Part shown: positions 29,202 to 38,083 of the stretch, one piece after another
Numbering within the stretch: position 1 is the stretch's first letter
How the letters are laid out: each line of letters starts with the position of its first letter
From: a virus
Virus record (IMG/VR): IMGVR_UViG_3300046777_001793
Span: 1-64,000 of that record
DNA length: 64,000 nt
Direction: 5' to 3' (one strand)
The notes under the pieces: model-generated
Told to the model about the DNA's origin: nothing
The model's database searches: none
What the model saw: only the letters and a program-made list of their open reading frames with translations
Position numbers and translations under genes: made by a program

Positions 29202-31049
29202 TTATATTTTTGTGTCGCCACCTAAAAACCAATCATTTCCATTTCTAGTTAATGTAACAAATGAATATTGAGCACGTAATCTTTTTTCACCACCTGTTGA
29301 ATATAAATTTTGAATCACACTACCAAAACCACCAACACTACCAGGATTACCACCGTATATAGACACTTCACCAACATTTCTTCTTACTATTACACAACTA
29401 AAATTTGTATTTGTTGGTACATCTGTAGGACCTGCATCATACAAACCTTTAGCTGTAGATATTACTATATCACTTGTATTATTACAATATATAATAGAAT
29501 TATTAAAACCTTCATTTAAAATAAGGTTTGAAGTTATTGTATAAATATCAGGTCTAGTGTAACTATGCCATTTAAAATTTGCAATAAACATACCAGGATC
29601 ACCTGGATCTGGTGTGTTATATGTATATTTCCATACAAAAACTGCATGAAGATCTGTATCATAAACTTCTAACCCTATATCATTAAATCCTAAAGTAGAG
29701 TTTAGAGCCAATCTTCCAGCTGTATTTAATTGAAGCATTTTATACGGATTAGAAAGTTGAGTTCCAGCTCCCCAAACACCACTTGTTTTTGGACCAAAAA
29801 TATTCCAAGTAACTGTATTCAAAAAGAAATCTCCATCTACACCTTGTCCGTTAGTTGGATTTACCGTTCCATTTAAAATAGTCTTACCGTTTAATCCAGC
29901 TGCACCAGTAGCACCAGTAGGACCAGCTACACCAGCAGGTCCTGTAGCACCAGTAAGTCCTTGAGCACCTCTTTTAGAATATGATACTGCATAAAACTCA
30001 CCACTACTTCTTGAACCATTAGCTGCAAGTACAGTTACATTAAATGTTGTATAAGCTGAATCATTACCTGCTATACTACTAACTAAAAATATTCCAAATT
30101 TTGTAGAATCATCAATATTTACAACTTCTATAATATCTCCAACAGCAATTCCAGATACCCATGAACTTGCATTACTTGTTGCAGCATTATTTCCTGTATA
30201 ACCAAGTTTTGAAGTTTTACTAATTCCAAACTGTGTTGCTGAACCAAAAACATTATTATCTCCGCCAATATCACCTAATGTTGTAATGTGATTACCAGAT
30301 CTATAAACTAAAGCATTTGATGCTAAAGCACCTCTTGCGCCATCAGCACCATTAGTACCATTTGTTCCATTAGTACCATTTGTTCCAGGTAAACCTGTAG
30401 GTCCTTGTGGCCCTGTAGCACCTGTAGCACCTGTTGGCCCTTGAGGACCAGTTGCTCCTTGTTGTGCTAGTAAAGCCCATTCTGTACCATTAGCTGTTGG
30501 AGTTACACCAGTAACAGGTCCTGTGTGAACCCAATAAGAAGCTCCGTTATAACTTACAGTATCATTTTCAACATAAGTTGTTGATGCATTATAAAACCCT
30601 CTCCAAGTTAATCCAGCAGGAGAAACACCAGCAGGACCAGTTGGACCAGTTGGTCCTTGTGGTCCTGTTAATCCTTGTGGACCTATTGCACCAGTTGGTC
30701 CTTTTAATAATACACCAGTACCCCAGTTAGTTCCAGATTTTGGACCAAATAATGTACTAGATATTGTATTAAGATAAAAATCTCCATCTACACCTATAAA
30801 TGCAGGTGGATCAAGAACACCATTTAATATAGTATTTCCATCTACACCATCTACACCATCATTTCCTGTATTACCTGGTATAAATACATCTTCCCATGCA
30901 CCTACATTTTCTCGCCAAAGTTTATATACTTCAGGATCTACTCCATTATCAATACAGTATAATACAAATTCAGCAGTTCCTCCAACAGGTAAATCACCTA
31001 TTGAAGAAACTCTTACTAATTGTATGCTTGAGTTACTTAAAATTCCCAT
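29202..31049 (-). CDS. Multidomain collagen-like tail fibre (615 aa)
   Basis: Order of parts: N-terminal attachment region; a first LNGVLDPPxxxGVDGDFYLNT...FGPK module; collagen-like triplets (GPTGAIGPQGLTG and more); a carbohydrate-binding-like module (LTWRGFYNASTTYVENDTVSYNGASYW pattern, aromatic W/Y and D-V-Y spacing like CBM5/12); more collagen and NGT repeats; the SKTSKLGYTG...DSTKFGIFLV beta domain shared with the 525-aa fibre; another collagen block; a second ILNGTVNPxxxQGVDGDFFLNT...FGPK module; and a C-terminal beta region. It is the most mosaic fibre in the operon, likely host-range determining. Confidence 0.75.
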   Translation of the reverse strand: MGILSNSSIQLVRVSSIGDLPVGGTAEFVLYCIDNGVDPEVYKLWRENVGAWEDVFIPGNTGNDGVDGVDGNTILNGVLDPPAFIGVDGDFYLNTISSTLFGPKSGTNWGTGVLLKGPTGAIGPQGLTGPQGPTGPTGPAGVSPAGLTWRGFYNASTTYVENDTVSYNGASYWVHTGPVTGVTPTANGTEWALLAQQGATGPQGPTGATGATGPQGPTGLPGTNGTNGTNGTNGADGARGALASNALVYRSGNHITTLGDIGGDNNVFGSATQFGISKTSKLGYTGNNAATSNASSWVSGIAVGDIIEVVNIDDSTKFGIFLVSSIAGNDSAYTTFNVTVLAANGSRSSGEFYAVSYSKRGAQGLTGATGPAGVAGPTGATGAAGLNGKTILNGTVNPTNGQGVDGDFFLNTVTWNIFGPKTSGVWGAGTQLSNPYKMLQLNTAGRLALNSTLGFNDIGLEVYDTDLHAVFVWKYTYNTPDPGDPGMFIANFKWHSYTRPDIYTITSNLILNEGFNNSIIYCNNTSDIVISTAKGLYDAGPTDVPTNTNFSCVIVRRNVGEVSIYGGNPGSVGGFGSVIQNLYSTGGEKRLRAQYSFVTLTRNGNDWFLGGDTKI

Positions 31050-31055
31050 AGTCTA

Positions 31056-32840
31056 TTAAATATTTACAGTTTGTTCAGCATCAAATGCATCATAATATGA
31101 TAATTTAACTACTTGTGCTGCATTTTTATATATTTTACAATTATAATTATTATAAACATGTGAAGCTGTAGCAAAATTGATACCTGTTACATCTGAAATA
31201 AAATCATTTAACTTAAAGTTGTTTCCTACTGTTATCCCATCTACCTTTTTGCTAAAGCTATTATCAGAAAAAAATGTTCCAATTGTAGAGTTAATAAAAG
31301 GAGCTAAAATAACATTACCAACAGGTTCATTAGAAATATTATTTTTTCCAAAATTATCTCCACACACATTATCTAAAAAGTGAGGACCTAAATCATTTTT
31401 TGCAGTATAATTTCCAAATGCATTGTCTTTACATAAAACACCAGTATTATAATTAAAAAGACCGCCTACAACATTTCCAGTAAACTCATCAAATCTATTG
31501 TTTTTAAACTCTCCTTGAGATGAATTATCTTCCATTTTTAAAATGTTGTTATATTCAAAAGTAGGATTACCAACAGTAGATGTAAAGTTTTTAATTTTTC
31601 CAGAAATATTATTTACAAAATTTTGACCGTTAAAGTTTATATTTTCAACATGATCAATAAAATTATGAGAAATTTCACTTGATGCAATTATTATTGTATC
31701 TGTTATAGAATTTGTAAATTGATTGTTTTCAATTGCACTTGCTCTTAATGTTAAATCAATACCATTGTTTAATATGTTGTTTGCATTTAAACCTGTTGAA
31801 CTCATAGTAATATTAATATTTCTATAAGACATTTTTAAATTCAAACATTCGCTTGATTTAATAGTTACATTTCTTACAGCACCCAAAATAGTACATTCTT
31901 TTGCTGAACCTAAAAACACAATATTTGGTAAATCAAAATCAGGAGAAAGAGGATCTGCATTTTCTAAAACGGTATTAACCATAATCTTGTTATTAAAACA
32001 AGATGTATAAGTATTACCAAACACAGTTGTTTCAATAAAAGGTGTGCCTAAAGCAGAAGCATATACATTAATATATTCAGAATTTGATAAATATCTTTTA
32101 AATAAAATATTTCTAAAGTCAAAATTACATTCATTACCTTGACTATCTTTTCTATAAACTATTCTACCTTTTGTAGATCCACCTGTTTTTGGAAGTGTAT
32201 ATAGAAAGTCATAGTAAATAATATCCTTTGGAAATGCAGGTTGAAAAGCAATAGGTGATAATGTGTTTGTAGTTATTGCTATAACAATTAATGGTTGAAT
32301 AGGTCCTGATTTAATATTTGGTATTAAGATGGGTGTATTTCCATCAGTAGCATAATCAGGTTGTTCATATATAGTTTGAAAATCATTTATCAAATAATAT
32401 TGACCTGGTGAAAATGCATTTGTTGATTGAAGAGTTGACATTTCTGACCAAGTTCTAGAAACAATATTTGAACCATTAGGAATTGATGTAATTAAAGTTT
32501 GAGCCCAATCAACAACTTTTTCAATAGCTACATTTAATGTATCTCCTTCTTCAAATACTAATGTATTTGTTAAAGGTAAGTTAGCATTTTTATCACCTGA
32601 AGCATGAGTCTTATTACAGAAAAAATCTACAATTCTAGATTGAACTTCTGATAAAGAATCTCCTGTTTCATAAACAGTTTCATTTTTACATTCTTTTCCA
32701 TCTCCTGTATATATAACACATTCTGTAGGAATTATTTCAGGACATGGAGATGGTGTAGGGCAATTAACAGCACCACATGTTTCACAATGTACATTTTCTA
32801 ATGTACTATTTTGATTTGCATTGCAAGTTGGACAACTCAT
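31056..32840 (-). CDS. Tailspike-like beta-helix fibre protein (594 aa)
   Basis: Cys-rich N-terminus (CPTCNANQN, CETCGAVNCP) and then ECVIYTGDGKECKN...GDSLSEVQSRI, a pattern also present in the upstream 171-aa protein, which suggests a common virion-attachment segment. From about residue 230 onward the protein is a series of short Asn/Phe-rich repeats (NNQFTNSI, SHNFIDHV, NNRFDEFTGN, KDNAFGNYT, LDNVCGDNFGKNN), the spacing expected for a right-handed beta-helix. Probably a receptor-binding or depolymerase-like spike; no catalytic site can be assigned. Confidence 0.7.
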   Translation of the reverse strand: MSCPTCNANQNSTLENVHCETCGAVNCPTPSPCPEIIPTECVIYTGDGKECKNETVYETGDSLSEVQSRIVDFFCNKTHASGDKNANLPLTNTLVFEEGDTLNVAIEKVVDWAQTLITSIPNGSNIVSRTWSEMSTLQSTNAFSPGQYYLINDFQTIYEQPDYATDGNTPILIPNIKSGPIQPLIVIAITTNTLSPIAFQPAFPKDIIYYDFLYTLPKTGGSTKGRIVYRKDSQGNECNFDFRNILFKRYLSNSEYINVYASALGTPFIETTVFGNTYTSCFNNKIMVNTVLENADPLSPDFDLPNIVFLGSAKECTILGAVRNVTIKSSECLNLKMSYRNINITMSSTGLNANNILNNGIDLTLRASAIENNQFTNSITDTIIIASSEISHNFIDHVENINFNGQNFVNNISGKIKNFTSTVGNPTFEYNNILKMEDNSSQGEFKNNRFDEFTGNVVGGLFNYNTGVLCKDNAFGNYTAKNDLGPHFLDNVCGDNFGKNNISNEPVGNVILAPFINSTIGTFFSDNSFSKKVDGITVGNNFKLNDFISDVTGINFATASHVYNNYNCKIYKNAAQVVKLSYYDAFDAEQTVNI

Positions 32841-32842
32841 AA

Positions 32843-34306
32843 TTATACTATTGATTTAGTTTGTAAATAATCTCTATATCCACTAGTTGTAAAAAAATAA
32901 ATATCACAACCAATGCATTTAATTACTAGACCATATTCATAAAAGATATTTCCAAAAAAGTAATCAATTTGTTCTTTTGTAACTTCAGGGTTTGCTCTTT
33001 TAAAATTATCTAAAATAATACCTATACCACTTCTAGAATTAAATGAGTTTGCTTCTATTATATCGCCATACTTACTATAAGTAGAATCTGAAGTAGCATC
33101 ATATCTAAGTCTTTGAAGACTTTCATTGAAATTTGTTTTACAGCAAGGTGGTGTTTTGTCATACAAATCAAAACAAGGTTCTCTTCTTAATACTGTATCA
33201 CAATCTTCTTGAAAATTAAAATCAGGAAAAAAAGTATAAGTTGAAATTGTTGATGAATTTGCAACCCAAGTAGTATCATCAGAAAAAGCAATGTTTGTGT
33301 TATCTGAATACTTTGTTTCAGCAAGATTTTCCATTAACCAAACTTGAGTTCCAATCTTAACTGTAGCATACACTTTTCCATCATTTCCTGTATAGGAAGA
33401 TATTAAAGTTGGATTTTCTAATGAACTACTTCCGTCAACTAATGTTAGTTCTTGTAAAGTAGCAGGTCTAACTAAACGTATTGATAAACCTCTTTTTTTA
33501 TCAAGACCAATAATATTAGCATTAGAATCAGAATTTAATATTTTTAAAGCAATAGCTTTTGTTGAATCAGTAGGATCAACTGTAGTAGTCCACATTGAAA
33601 AAGAATATCTAAGTTGATCATACGTTCCTGTTTCATCCATAAAGCCTGCTCCTAATGCACTAAATTTACTTTTATTAGTTGCACCAACATTAGCTTGCCA
33701 ATGAGATGTTGAATTAGATTCACCAAGTTCTTTTAATTTACCGCCAGCCTCAAATGTTCCGCCTAAATAATTTACTAATAAATTTAAATCTAATTGACTT
33801 GGTATTTTCCAACCATCTATGGCATTAACAACACTTTTTGTTCCACTAATAACATTAAAGTTATATAAATGACCATAACCAAAACAAATTGCTTTATTTC
33901 TTGTTAAAATAAATGTATCATCTTGATAATCAATCAACTGATCATTAGGTAAAGCTAAATTTACACAACATTCAAATTTTCTTGAAGCATCAAATAAAAG
34001 TTCATGATGTTGAGGATTATCATTATTTAATCCATCATACACTATAATACTTTTGAATTGAGTATAAGAACCTAAAAAATAAAAACCATGTTCTGAATTA
34101 CAATCAGGACAACAATACTTACTGTTAACATTTGAAAGTATAATGCTATCATTATTCATTAATGTTGAATAAGCATCTCTATAAATATCAGCACTTGATA
34201 AATCACCATCTCTTGCAATATTATGAAGTAAACCCATAAGATAATTTAATGGGTTAATGCATAATGATACATCACATGGTACAATATTTTCTTTTACACA
34301 TTCCAT
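32843..34306 (-). CDS. FISUMP-domain fibre protein (487 aa)
   Basis: Contains the pattern of the Fibrobacter succinogenes major paralogous (FISUMP) domain: an early WKIPSQLDLNLLVNYLGG segment and later YTGNDGKVYATVKIGTQVW followed by MENLAETKYSD. Such domains are widespread in secreted Bacteroidota proteins. N-terminal and C-terminal segments contain Cys pairs (CCPDC, PPCC, CIGCDIYFF). It lies between a 171-aa attachment-like protein and the beta-helix spike. Likely part of the host-recognition apparatus. Confidence 0.75.
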   Translation of the reverse strand: MECVKENIVPCDVSLCINPLNYLMGLLHNIARDGDLSSADIYRDAYSTLMNNDSIILSNVNSKYCCPDCNSEHGFYFLGSYTQFKSIIVYDGLNNDNPQHHELLFDASRKFECCVNLALPNDQLIDYQDDTFILTRNKAICFGYGHLYNFNVISGTKSVVNAIDGWKIPSQLDLNLLVNYLGGTFEAGGKLKELGESNSTSHWQANVGATNKSKFSALGAGFMDETGTYDQLRYSFSMWTTTVDPTDSTKAIALKILNSDSNANIIGLDKKRGLSIRLVRPATLQELTLVDGSSSLENPTLISSYTGNDGKVYATVKIGTQVWLMENLAETKYSDNTNIAFSDDTTWVANSSTISTYTFFPDFNFQEDCDTVLRREPCFDLYDKTPPCCKTNFNESLQRLRYDATSDSTYSKYGDIIEANSFNSRSGIGIILDNFKRANPEVTKEQIDYFFGNIFYEYGLVIKCIGCDIYFFTTSGYRDYLQTKSIV

Positions 34307-34307
34307 A

Positions 34308-34823
34308 TTACACTCCAGTTATTGAATTAACAGTTGATTCAAGGTTAGAAACTTTAGATGTTAAGTTTGCAATAGTTGCATTTAAATTTGCAATAGTTGC
34401 AGTTTGATTACAAACATATTGTCCTAATACTCCAACCATAGTATCAATTGAAACAAATGAACCACCAGCTAAACCTTGTAAACAAGTTGCAACACCTACT
34501 TCTACATCAGCTAATGATTCTGCTGTTACAGGTGCAGTTGTTGTATTTTTTATTTCACAAATTTCATCAATGATTATTTGAAACAATTCATTAAAAGTTT
34601 CAGGCGGACAATCAGTTAAATCCAAACAAGAAAAATCCAAATTCTTTGGACTTAATTGCTCCATGATTTTACATATCTTATCTGCAATTCCTGCAACTAC
34701 ATCAGAAACTGTATCACCATTACATAGATTTAAGAATGGTATAGAAGGTCCTTGCCACACAACACAATTACTTGATGTTGTAGCGCAACCTGATGGTTTT
34801 GTATTTTTTGGTATTCCGGACAT
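34308..34823 (-). CDS. Fibre-attachment-like protein (171 aa)
   Basis: N-terminal region SSNCVVWQG...LCNGDTVSDVVAGIADKICK parallels the ECVIYTG...GDSLSEVQSRIVDFF segment of the 594-aa spike, so both probably share a docking element. The C-terminus is a short coiled coil with a heptad-like duplication (TATIANLNATIANLTSKVSNLESTV split in repeats of about 7), likely a trimerising stalk. Located at the head of the large fibre genes. Role as an adaptor is inference. Confidence 0.6.
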   Translation of the reverse strand: MSGIPKNTKPSGCATTSSNCVVWQGPSIPFLNLCNGDTVSDVVAGIADKICKIMEQLSPKNLDFSCLDLTDCPPETFNELFQIIIDEICEIKNTTTAPVTAESLADVEVGVATCLQGLAGGSFVSIDTMVGVLGQYVCNQTATIANLNATIANLTSKVSNLESTVNSITGV

Positions 34824-34850
34824 AATATAATATAATAAATTTTTTGCAGT

Positions 34851-35420
34851 TTAACAAGTTGGACAATGAGTTTTTGAACTATCAATTAAATCTAACTTGA
34901 GTATGTTAAAGTTTAGTTTTGCTGTAAACATATCTTGCGGACAGCAAAATTTAACACCCATTCTTTCTGATAACATATTTTGATACATAGCTGTAGCAAA
35001 ATCACACATTACAGAAACAGCACGTTTAGGATCTACATCATTTGGTAAAGCTGGTTCAGCATATACTGTTCTTCCTGTGCTAGTAATTATTGCTGGTTTT
35101 GATTTAGGTTTATTAGTATCAAATTCAGCCTCTAATAAAAACTCTGAATAGTTTAATAACTCATAATCATCAGCACATTCAATCTCTTCTAATCTATAAC
35201 AACCTTCAATTGAAACCTCATCAATTGTTTTAAAGCTTGTCATTTTTTTGGTAACAATCTTTTCAGGATCTAAATTGTTATTATAAGTTCCATCATAAAT
35301 AAATGCAGTAGGTTTACCATTTACAGTTATTGGTTCATTTGAATCACAACAAACTATAATGTAAAAAATACGGTTAGTATCTCCAAATGAAAAAGATACA
35401 AATTCATTAGATTGTGCCAT
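34851..35420 (-). CDS. Unknown fibre-operon protein (189 aa)
   Basis: Not recognised. Starts MAQSNEFVSFSFGDTNRIF and has Cys residues spread through it, including FCCPQ and a C-terminal HCPTC, suggesting metal or disulfide links. Two bases after the Zn-ribbon-like mini-gene. No membrane segment or signal peptide. Confidence 0.6.
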   Translation of the reverse strand: MAQSNEFVSFSFGDTNRIFYIIVCCDSNEPITVNGKPTAFIYDGTYNNNLDPEKIVTKKMTSFKTIDEVSIEGCYRLEEIECADDYELLNYSEFLLEAEFDTNKPKSKPAIITSTGRTVYAEPALPNDVDPKRAVSVMCDFATAMYQNMLSERMGVKFCCPQDMFTAKLNFNILKLDLIDSSKTHCPTC

Positions 35421-35421
35421 T

Positions 35422-35601
35422 TTATTCTTTTTTATTAAACCTATTTGGATCTAAATCTGCAATAGGTGTAACCGGAGTTACTTCTTGTTGTTTTAATACT
35501 ATACTTACACATTTTGAACAAACAACCCTATTGTTTGCCATTGTGATTAAATAACTACCTGTACATGTACAAGTATTACAATTAGGACACGTTCTTGCCA
35601 T
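35422..35601 (-). CDS. Small Cys-rich zinc-ribbon-like protein (59 aa)
   Basis: The longer open frame extends upstream into the preceding gene, but ATG 35601 (MARTCPNCNTCTC) directly follows that gene's TAA and is the natural start. Cys pattern CPNCNTCTC and later CSKC suggests one zinc site. A Pro/Thr/Asp-rich tail follows. Small Cys-rich proteins of this type are common in the fibre region of such phages. Function unknown. Confidence 0.6.
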   Translation of the reverse strand: MARTCPNCNTCTCTGSYLITMANNRVVCSKCVSIVLKQQEVTPVTPIADLDPNRFNKKE

Positions 35602-35602
35602 C

Positions 35603-36148
35603 TTAGTATAATTTACATGAATACTCTGATAATAACTTGTTAGCGTAATTATATAAAGCCATTCCTGCATCAACATCACTACAATATTCTACTTTAGCTT
35701 TTGCTGCTTCAACATAATTATCAATTAATGTCAATTGTTGCATTTTTTTTCCAACTTCAACACTTGGTTCACAAGCTCCTAATGTAAGGTTACACCATTC
35801 TCTTTTTAGTTTTTGCTTTAACACAGACACACGTAAGTGGTCATATTCCACATAAACTTTTTCATTTGGTGATTGAGAATACTTTACTGTATAAACACCA
35901 TCAGGAATTGGTTGTGATTCTGTACCACAATCTTCTTTTTGTAAACCTAAATCACAAGCTGTCAGATTTAAAATAAAATCTTTTGGTAATTCTGAAAGAG
36001 TTACACAATCATTAAATCCAGGAACAGAAATTTGTAATGTAGGACACACTCTTGGTACAAGATCATTGTAAGTTGAAATGTCTTCAATTCTTAAAACACA
36101 CTCTGCTAAAATATCAGGAATGTTTAGGTTTAATTTGTTTGCTAACAT
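35603..36148 (-). CDS. Unknown structural-module protein (181 aa)
   Basis: Unrecognised; first gene of the fibre transcription unit. The longest frame starts at a TTG within the -7-like box, so ATG 36148 (MLANKLNLNIP) is preferred. Begins with LNIPDILAECVLRIEDIS and ends in a helical segment (DNYVEAAKAKVEYC). Eight Cys residues. Possibly a tail-assembly or fibre-base component. Confidence 0.6.
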   Translation of the reverse strand: MLANKLNLNIPDILAECVLRIEDISTYNDLVPRVCPTLQISVPGFNDCVTLSELPKDFILNLTACDLGLQKEDCGTESQPIPDGVYTVKYSQSPNEKVYVEYDHLRVSVLKQKLKREWCNLTLGACEPSVEVGKKMQQLTLIDNYVEAAKAKVEYCSDVDAGMALYNYANKLLSEYSCKLY

Positions 36149-36154
36149 AATGGT

Positions 36155-36162
36155 CAAATATA
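36155..36162 (-). promoter_or_regulatory. Bacteroidota-type -7 element (TATATTTG)
   Basis: Exact match to TAnnTTTG on the minus strand, just downstream of the terminator at 36163-36203 and six bases before ATG 36148. No clear -33 TTTG was located. It would give a nearly leaderless transcript. Confidence 0.4.
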
Positions 36163-36203
36163 TAAAAAAAATGGAGAATAGAGAAACCCCCTACTCTCCA
36201 TTT
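36163..36203 (-). terminator. Intrinsic terminator after the 501-aa structural gene
   Basis: Minus strand AATGGAGA arm at 36195-36202 pairs with TCTCCATT at 36170-36177, followed by a run of seven T. It separates the 501-aa gene from the fibre operon. Confidence 0.85.
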
Positions 36204-36224
36204 TAGAGTTTTTAAAAACCTATC

Positions 36225-37730
36225 TTATAATGCATCATACACATAAGGAGTGTGAGCATCAGATTGCAATGTAATTGGGTTATTTGCTTGAGCTAAGAAA
36301 TTAGCAACAAATGTTTCAAATGCAGTTGCAGCACCAAACGTATTTGGTATATAGATAGTCAATGCGTATTGATCATTGTCAAATACACCTGAAGGGTTAC
36401 TTACTCTTGGAACTGAATGTACCAATACGTAACGTGTATATTTAACATTTCTATCTACAGCATCATAGATGTCATTTCCTTGGTTGATTTCACGTAAACG
36501 CATATCATCATGGAAATGATTTGTCAAATAAGACTCATCTAATATGATGTTACGTAAAACTGACTCACCGTAACCTTGACCTTGGTATCCAGGAGTTTCT
36601 TCAACTGTACATAAACCTTCAAACTCACATGGTAAACCTGCTAAGTCAACTAATTGAGCTTTGATACGTACAATCTCTCTTTCATAAAAATCAGATTTTT
36701 GGAAAGATGTTTTACCAAACTTAGTTTCAACGTAAGCACCTTCTAAACGTAAACCAGCAGTTTTACCTGCAACGTGAGCTGGAGCAGTAGCTTCATAAGC
36801 TTCCATAGCAGCTAATGTATCTAACTTAGTTCCATCTTCAGCATAAACAATTGGTTTAACAAAATCTTTTAAGAATACATCATTCAAGATTTGTTTAGCC
36901 CAGTTGATCATAACTAAAGTAGAGTTTACAGGAGATGGTGCAGCACCAGGAGCACAGCATCCTGTGTAAGCAGCTAATCTACGGTAAGCATCATGATTCA
37001 AGAAACGTAATACAGGAGAACCCCATAAGTTTACTTGTAAGTTATATGTTTCGCCACATAAAAACTCAAAATCACATACAGCAGTTAATGTAAATGTTGC
37101 TGGAGTACCAGTTCCAGGAGTATAAGTAACTACATCACCTACTTTGTATCCTTTACCTCTATTAACAATAGAAACCGCTGTAACAACGTTACCTGCAACA
37201 GTAATTTTAATTGTTAATCCTGTACCAGAACCACCTGTAGTAGCTAAACCACCTACAACTGAAGAAGTACCGTTGGTTAAACCTGAACCAGGAGTTGTAA
37301 TTACAATACCAGTATGGTAGTTAGTGTTACCAATGTGAACAACATTTTGTTCTGCATCAGCACCTACTGATTTGTAAAATGCATTTACAAAACGTGGGTT
37401 AATAAGTTTTGACTTATTTGATTCAGCATAACCACCATGGAAAGGACCAATTTTATCATTAGTCAACAATGAAGTTGAAGCTAAAATTAAAGGTTTTCCT
37501 GGGTTAGCAGTTACCCATGCATTATCAACAGAAACATAAGTATTTGCTGTAAAGAAACCAAATACTTTCTTGTCAGCAACTTCTGTACCTAATTGTGCAT
37601 TTTGTGCTAACTCTTTTGTATGAAGACCTGCAGTTAACAAGAATCCATCTTCTACACTAACACCACCAGTGTTAAACGTAGGCTTTGTACCTAAAAATGA
37701 TTTGCGGTACGCATGATTAAAATAACTCAT
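36225..37730 (-). CDS. Abundant virion structural protein (501 aa)
   Basis: Monocistronic gene with its own upstream AT-rich promoter region and downstream terminator, typical for a high-copy structural protein. Its translated start MSYFNHAYRKSFLGTKPTFN is followed by a mixed alpha/beta body. Residues about 145-225 look like an inserted beta domain rich in Gly/Thr (GSGTGLTIKITV ... NRGKGYKVGDVVTYTPG), a module known as a surface-exposed insertion in phage structural proteins. Position after head genes suggests a collar, auxiliary capsid or tail-ring protein. Precise role not assigned. Confidence 0.7.
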   Translation of the reverse strand: MSYFNHAYRKSFLGTKPTFNTGGVSVEDGFLLTAGLHTKELAQNAQLGTEVADKKVFGFFTANTYVSVDNAWVTANPGKPLILASTSLLTNDKIGPFHGGYAESNKSKLINPRFVNAFYKSVGADAEQNVVHIGNTNYHTGIVITTPGSGLTNGTSSVVGGLATTGGSGTGLTIKITVAGNVVTAVSIVNRGKGYKVGDVVTYTPGTGTPATFTLTAVCDFEFLCGETYNLQVNLWGSPVLRFLNHDAYRRLAAYTGCCAPGAAPSPVNSTLVMINWAKQILNDVFLKDFVKPIVYAEDGTKLDTLAAMEAYEATAPAHVAGKTAGLRLEGAYVETKFGKTSFQKSDFYEREIVRIKAQLVDLAGLPCEFEGLCTVEETPGYQGQGYGESVLRNIILDESYLTNHFHDDMRLREINQGNDIYDAVDRNVKYTRYVLVHSVPRVSNPSGVFDNDQYALTIYIPNTFGAATAFETFVANFLAQANNPITLQSDAHTPYVYDAL

Positions 37731-37759
37731 TTTTTATTTTTTTAATTAATAAACAATAT

Positions 37760-37770
37760 AAAGAATATAC
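37760..37770 (-). promoter_or_regulatory. Promoter-like box GTATATTCTTT
   Basis: Variant of the GTATATTATTA box seen at 24934 and 56180, about 30 bases upstream of ATG 37730. No terminator precedes it, so it may add expression on top of readthrough. Confidence 0.3.
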
Positions 37771-37795
37771 TAAAAAATTTTTAATTATCAAAATT

Positions 37796-37933
37796 TTAGC
37801 AACTTCCTTTTTTCATTGAACCACCCATTTTCTTTTTTGGAGTAGCTTTTTGCATCCATGGTGGCATTTTTTTACCACTAGCTGCTGCTGCTTTTGCAGG
37901 TTTTTTAGCCGAAGCTTTTTTCATTGTAGCCAT
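37796..37933 (-). CDS. Lys-rich mini-protein (45 aa)
   Basis: Short gene starting MATMKKASAKKPAKAAAASGKK, Lys/Ala-rich, with a Met/Pro/Trp patch (MPPWMQK) and a C-terminal GGSMKKGSC. It starts two bases after the stop of the preceding mini-gene, which supports real translation. Likely a small virion or DNA-associated protein, by analogy with other Lys-rich phage mini-proteins. Confidence 0.55.
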   Translation of the reverse strand: MATMKKASAKKPAKAAAASGKKMPPWMQKATPKKKMGGSMKKGSC

Positions 37934-37935
37934 TT

Positions 37936-38082
37936 TTATTTGTTTTTAGATTTAATTTTTTTCTCTTGTTTAAGCATTTCTTTTGTAGGTTTTTTACCAG
38001 AACCTTTATTGTCACGTATATTATCCCACAAACCTCTTTGTGAAACACTACCGTCTTTTCTTTTTAACATTTGCTTTGCCAT
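37936..38082 (-). CDS. Lys-rich mini-protein (48 aa)
   Basis: MAKQMLKRKDGSVSQRGLWDN... ending with a highly basic tail (KQEKKIKSKNK). Starts one base after the stop of the ferritin-like gene and is directly followed by another Lys-rich gene. The KRKDGSVSQRGLWDNIR part is a pattern common in small phage proteins; function unknown. Confidence 0.6.
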   Translation of the reverse strand: MAKQMLKRKDGSVSQRGLWDNIRDNKGSGKKPTKEMLKQEKKIKSKNK

Positions 38083-38083
38083 C

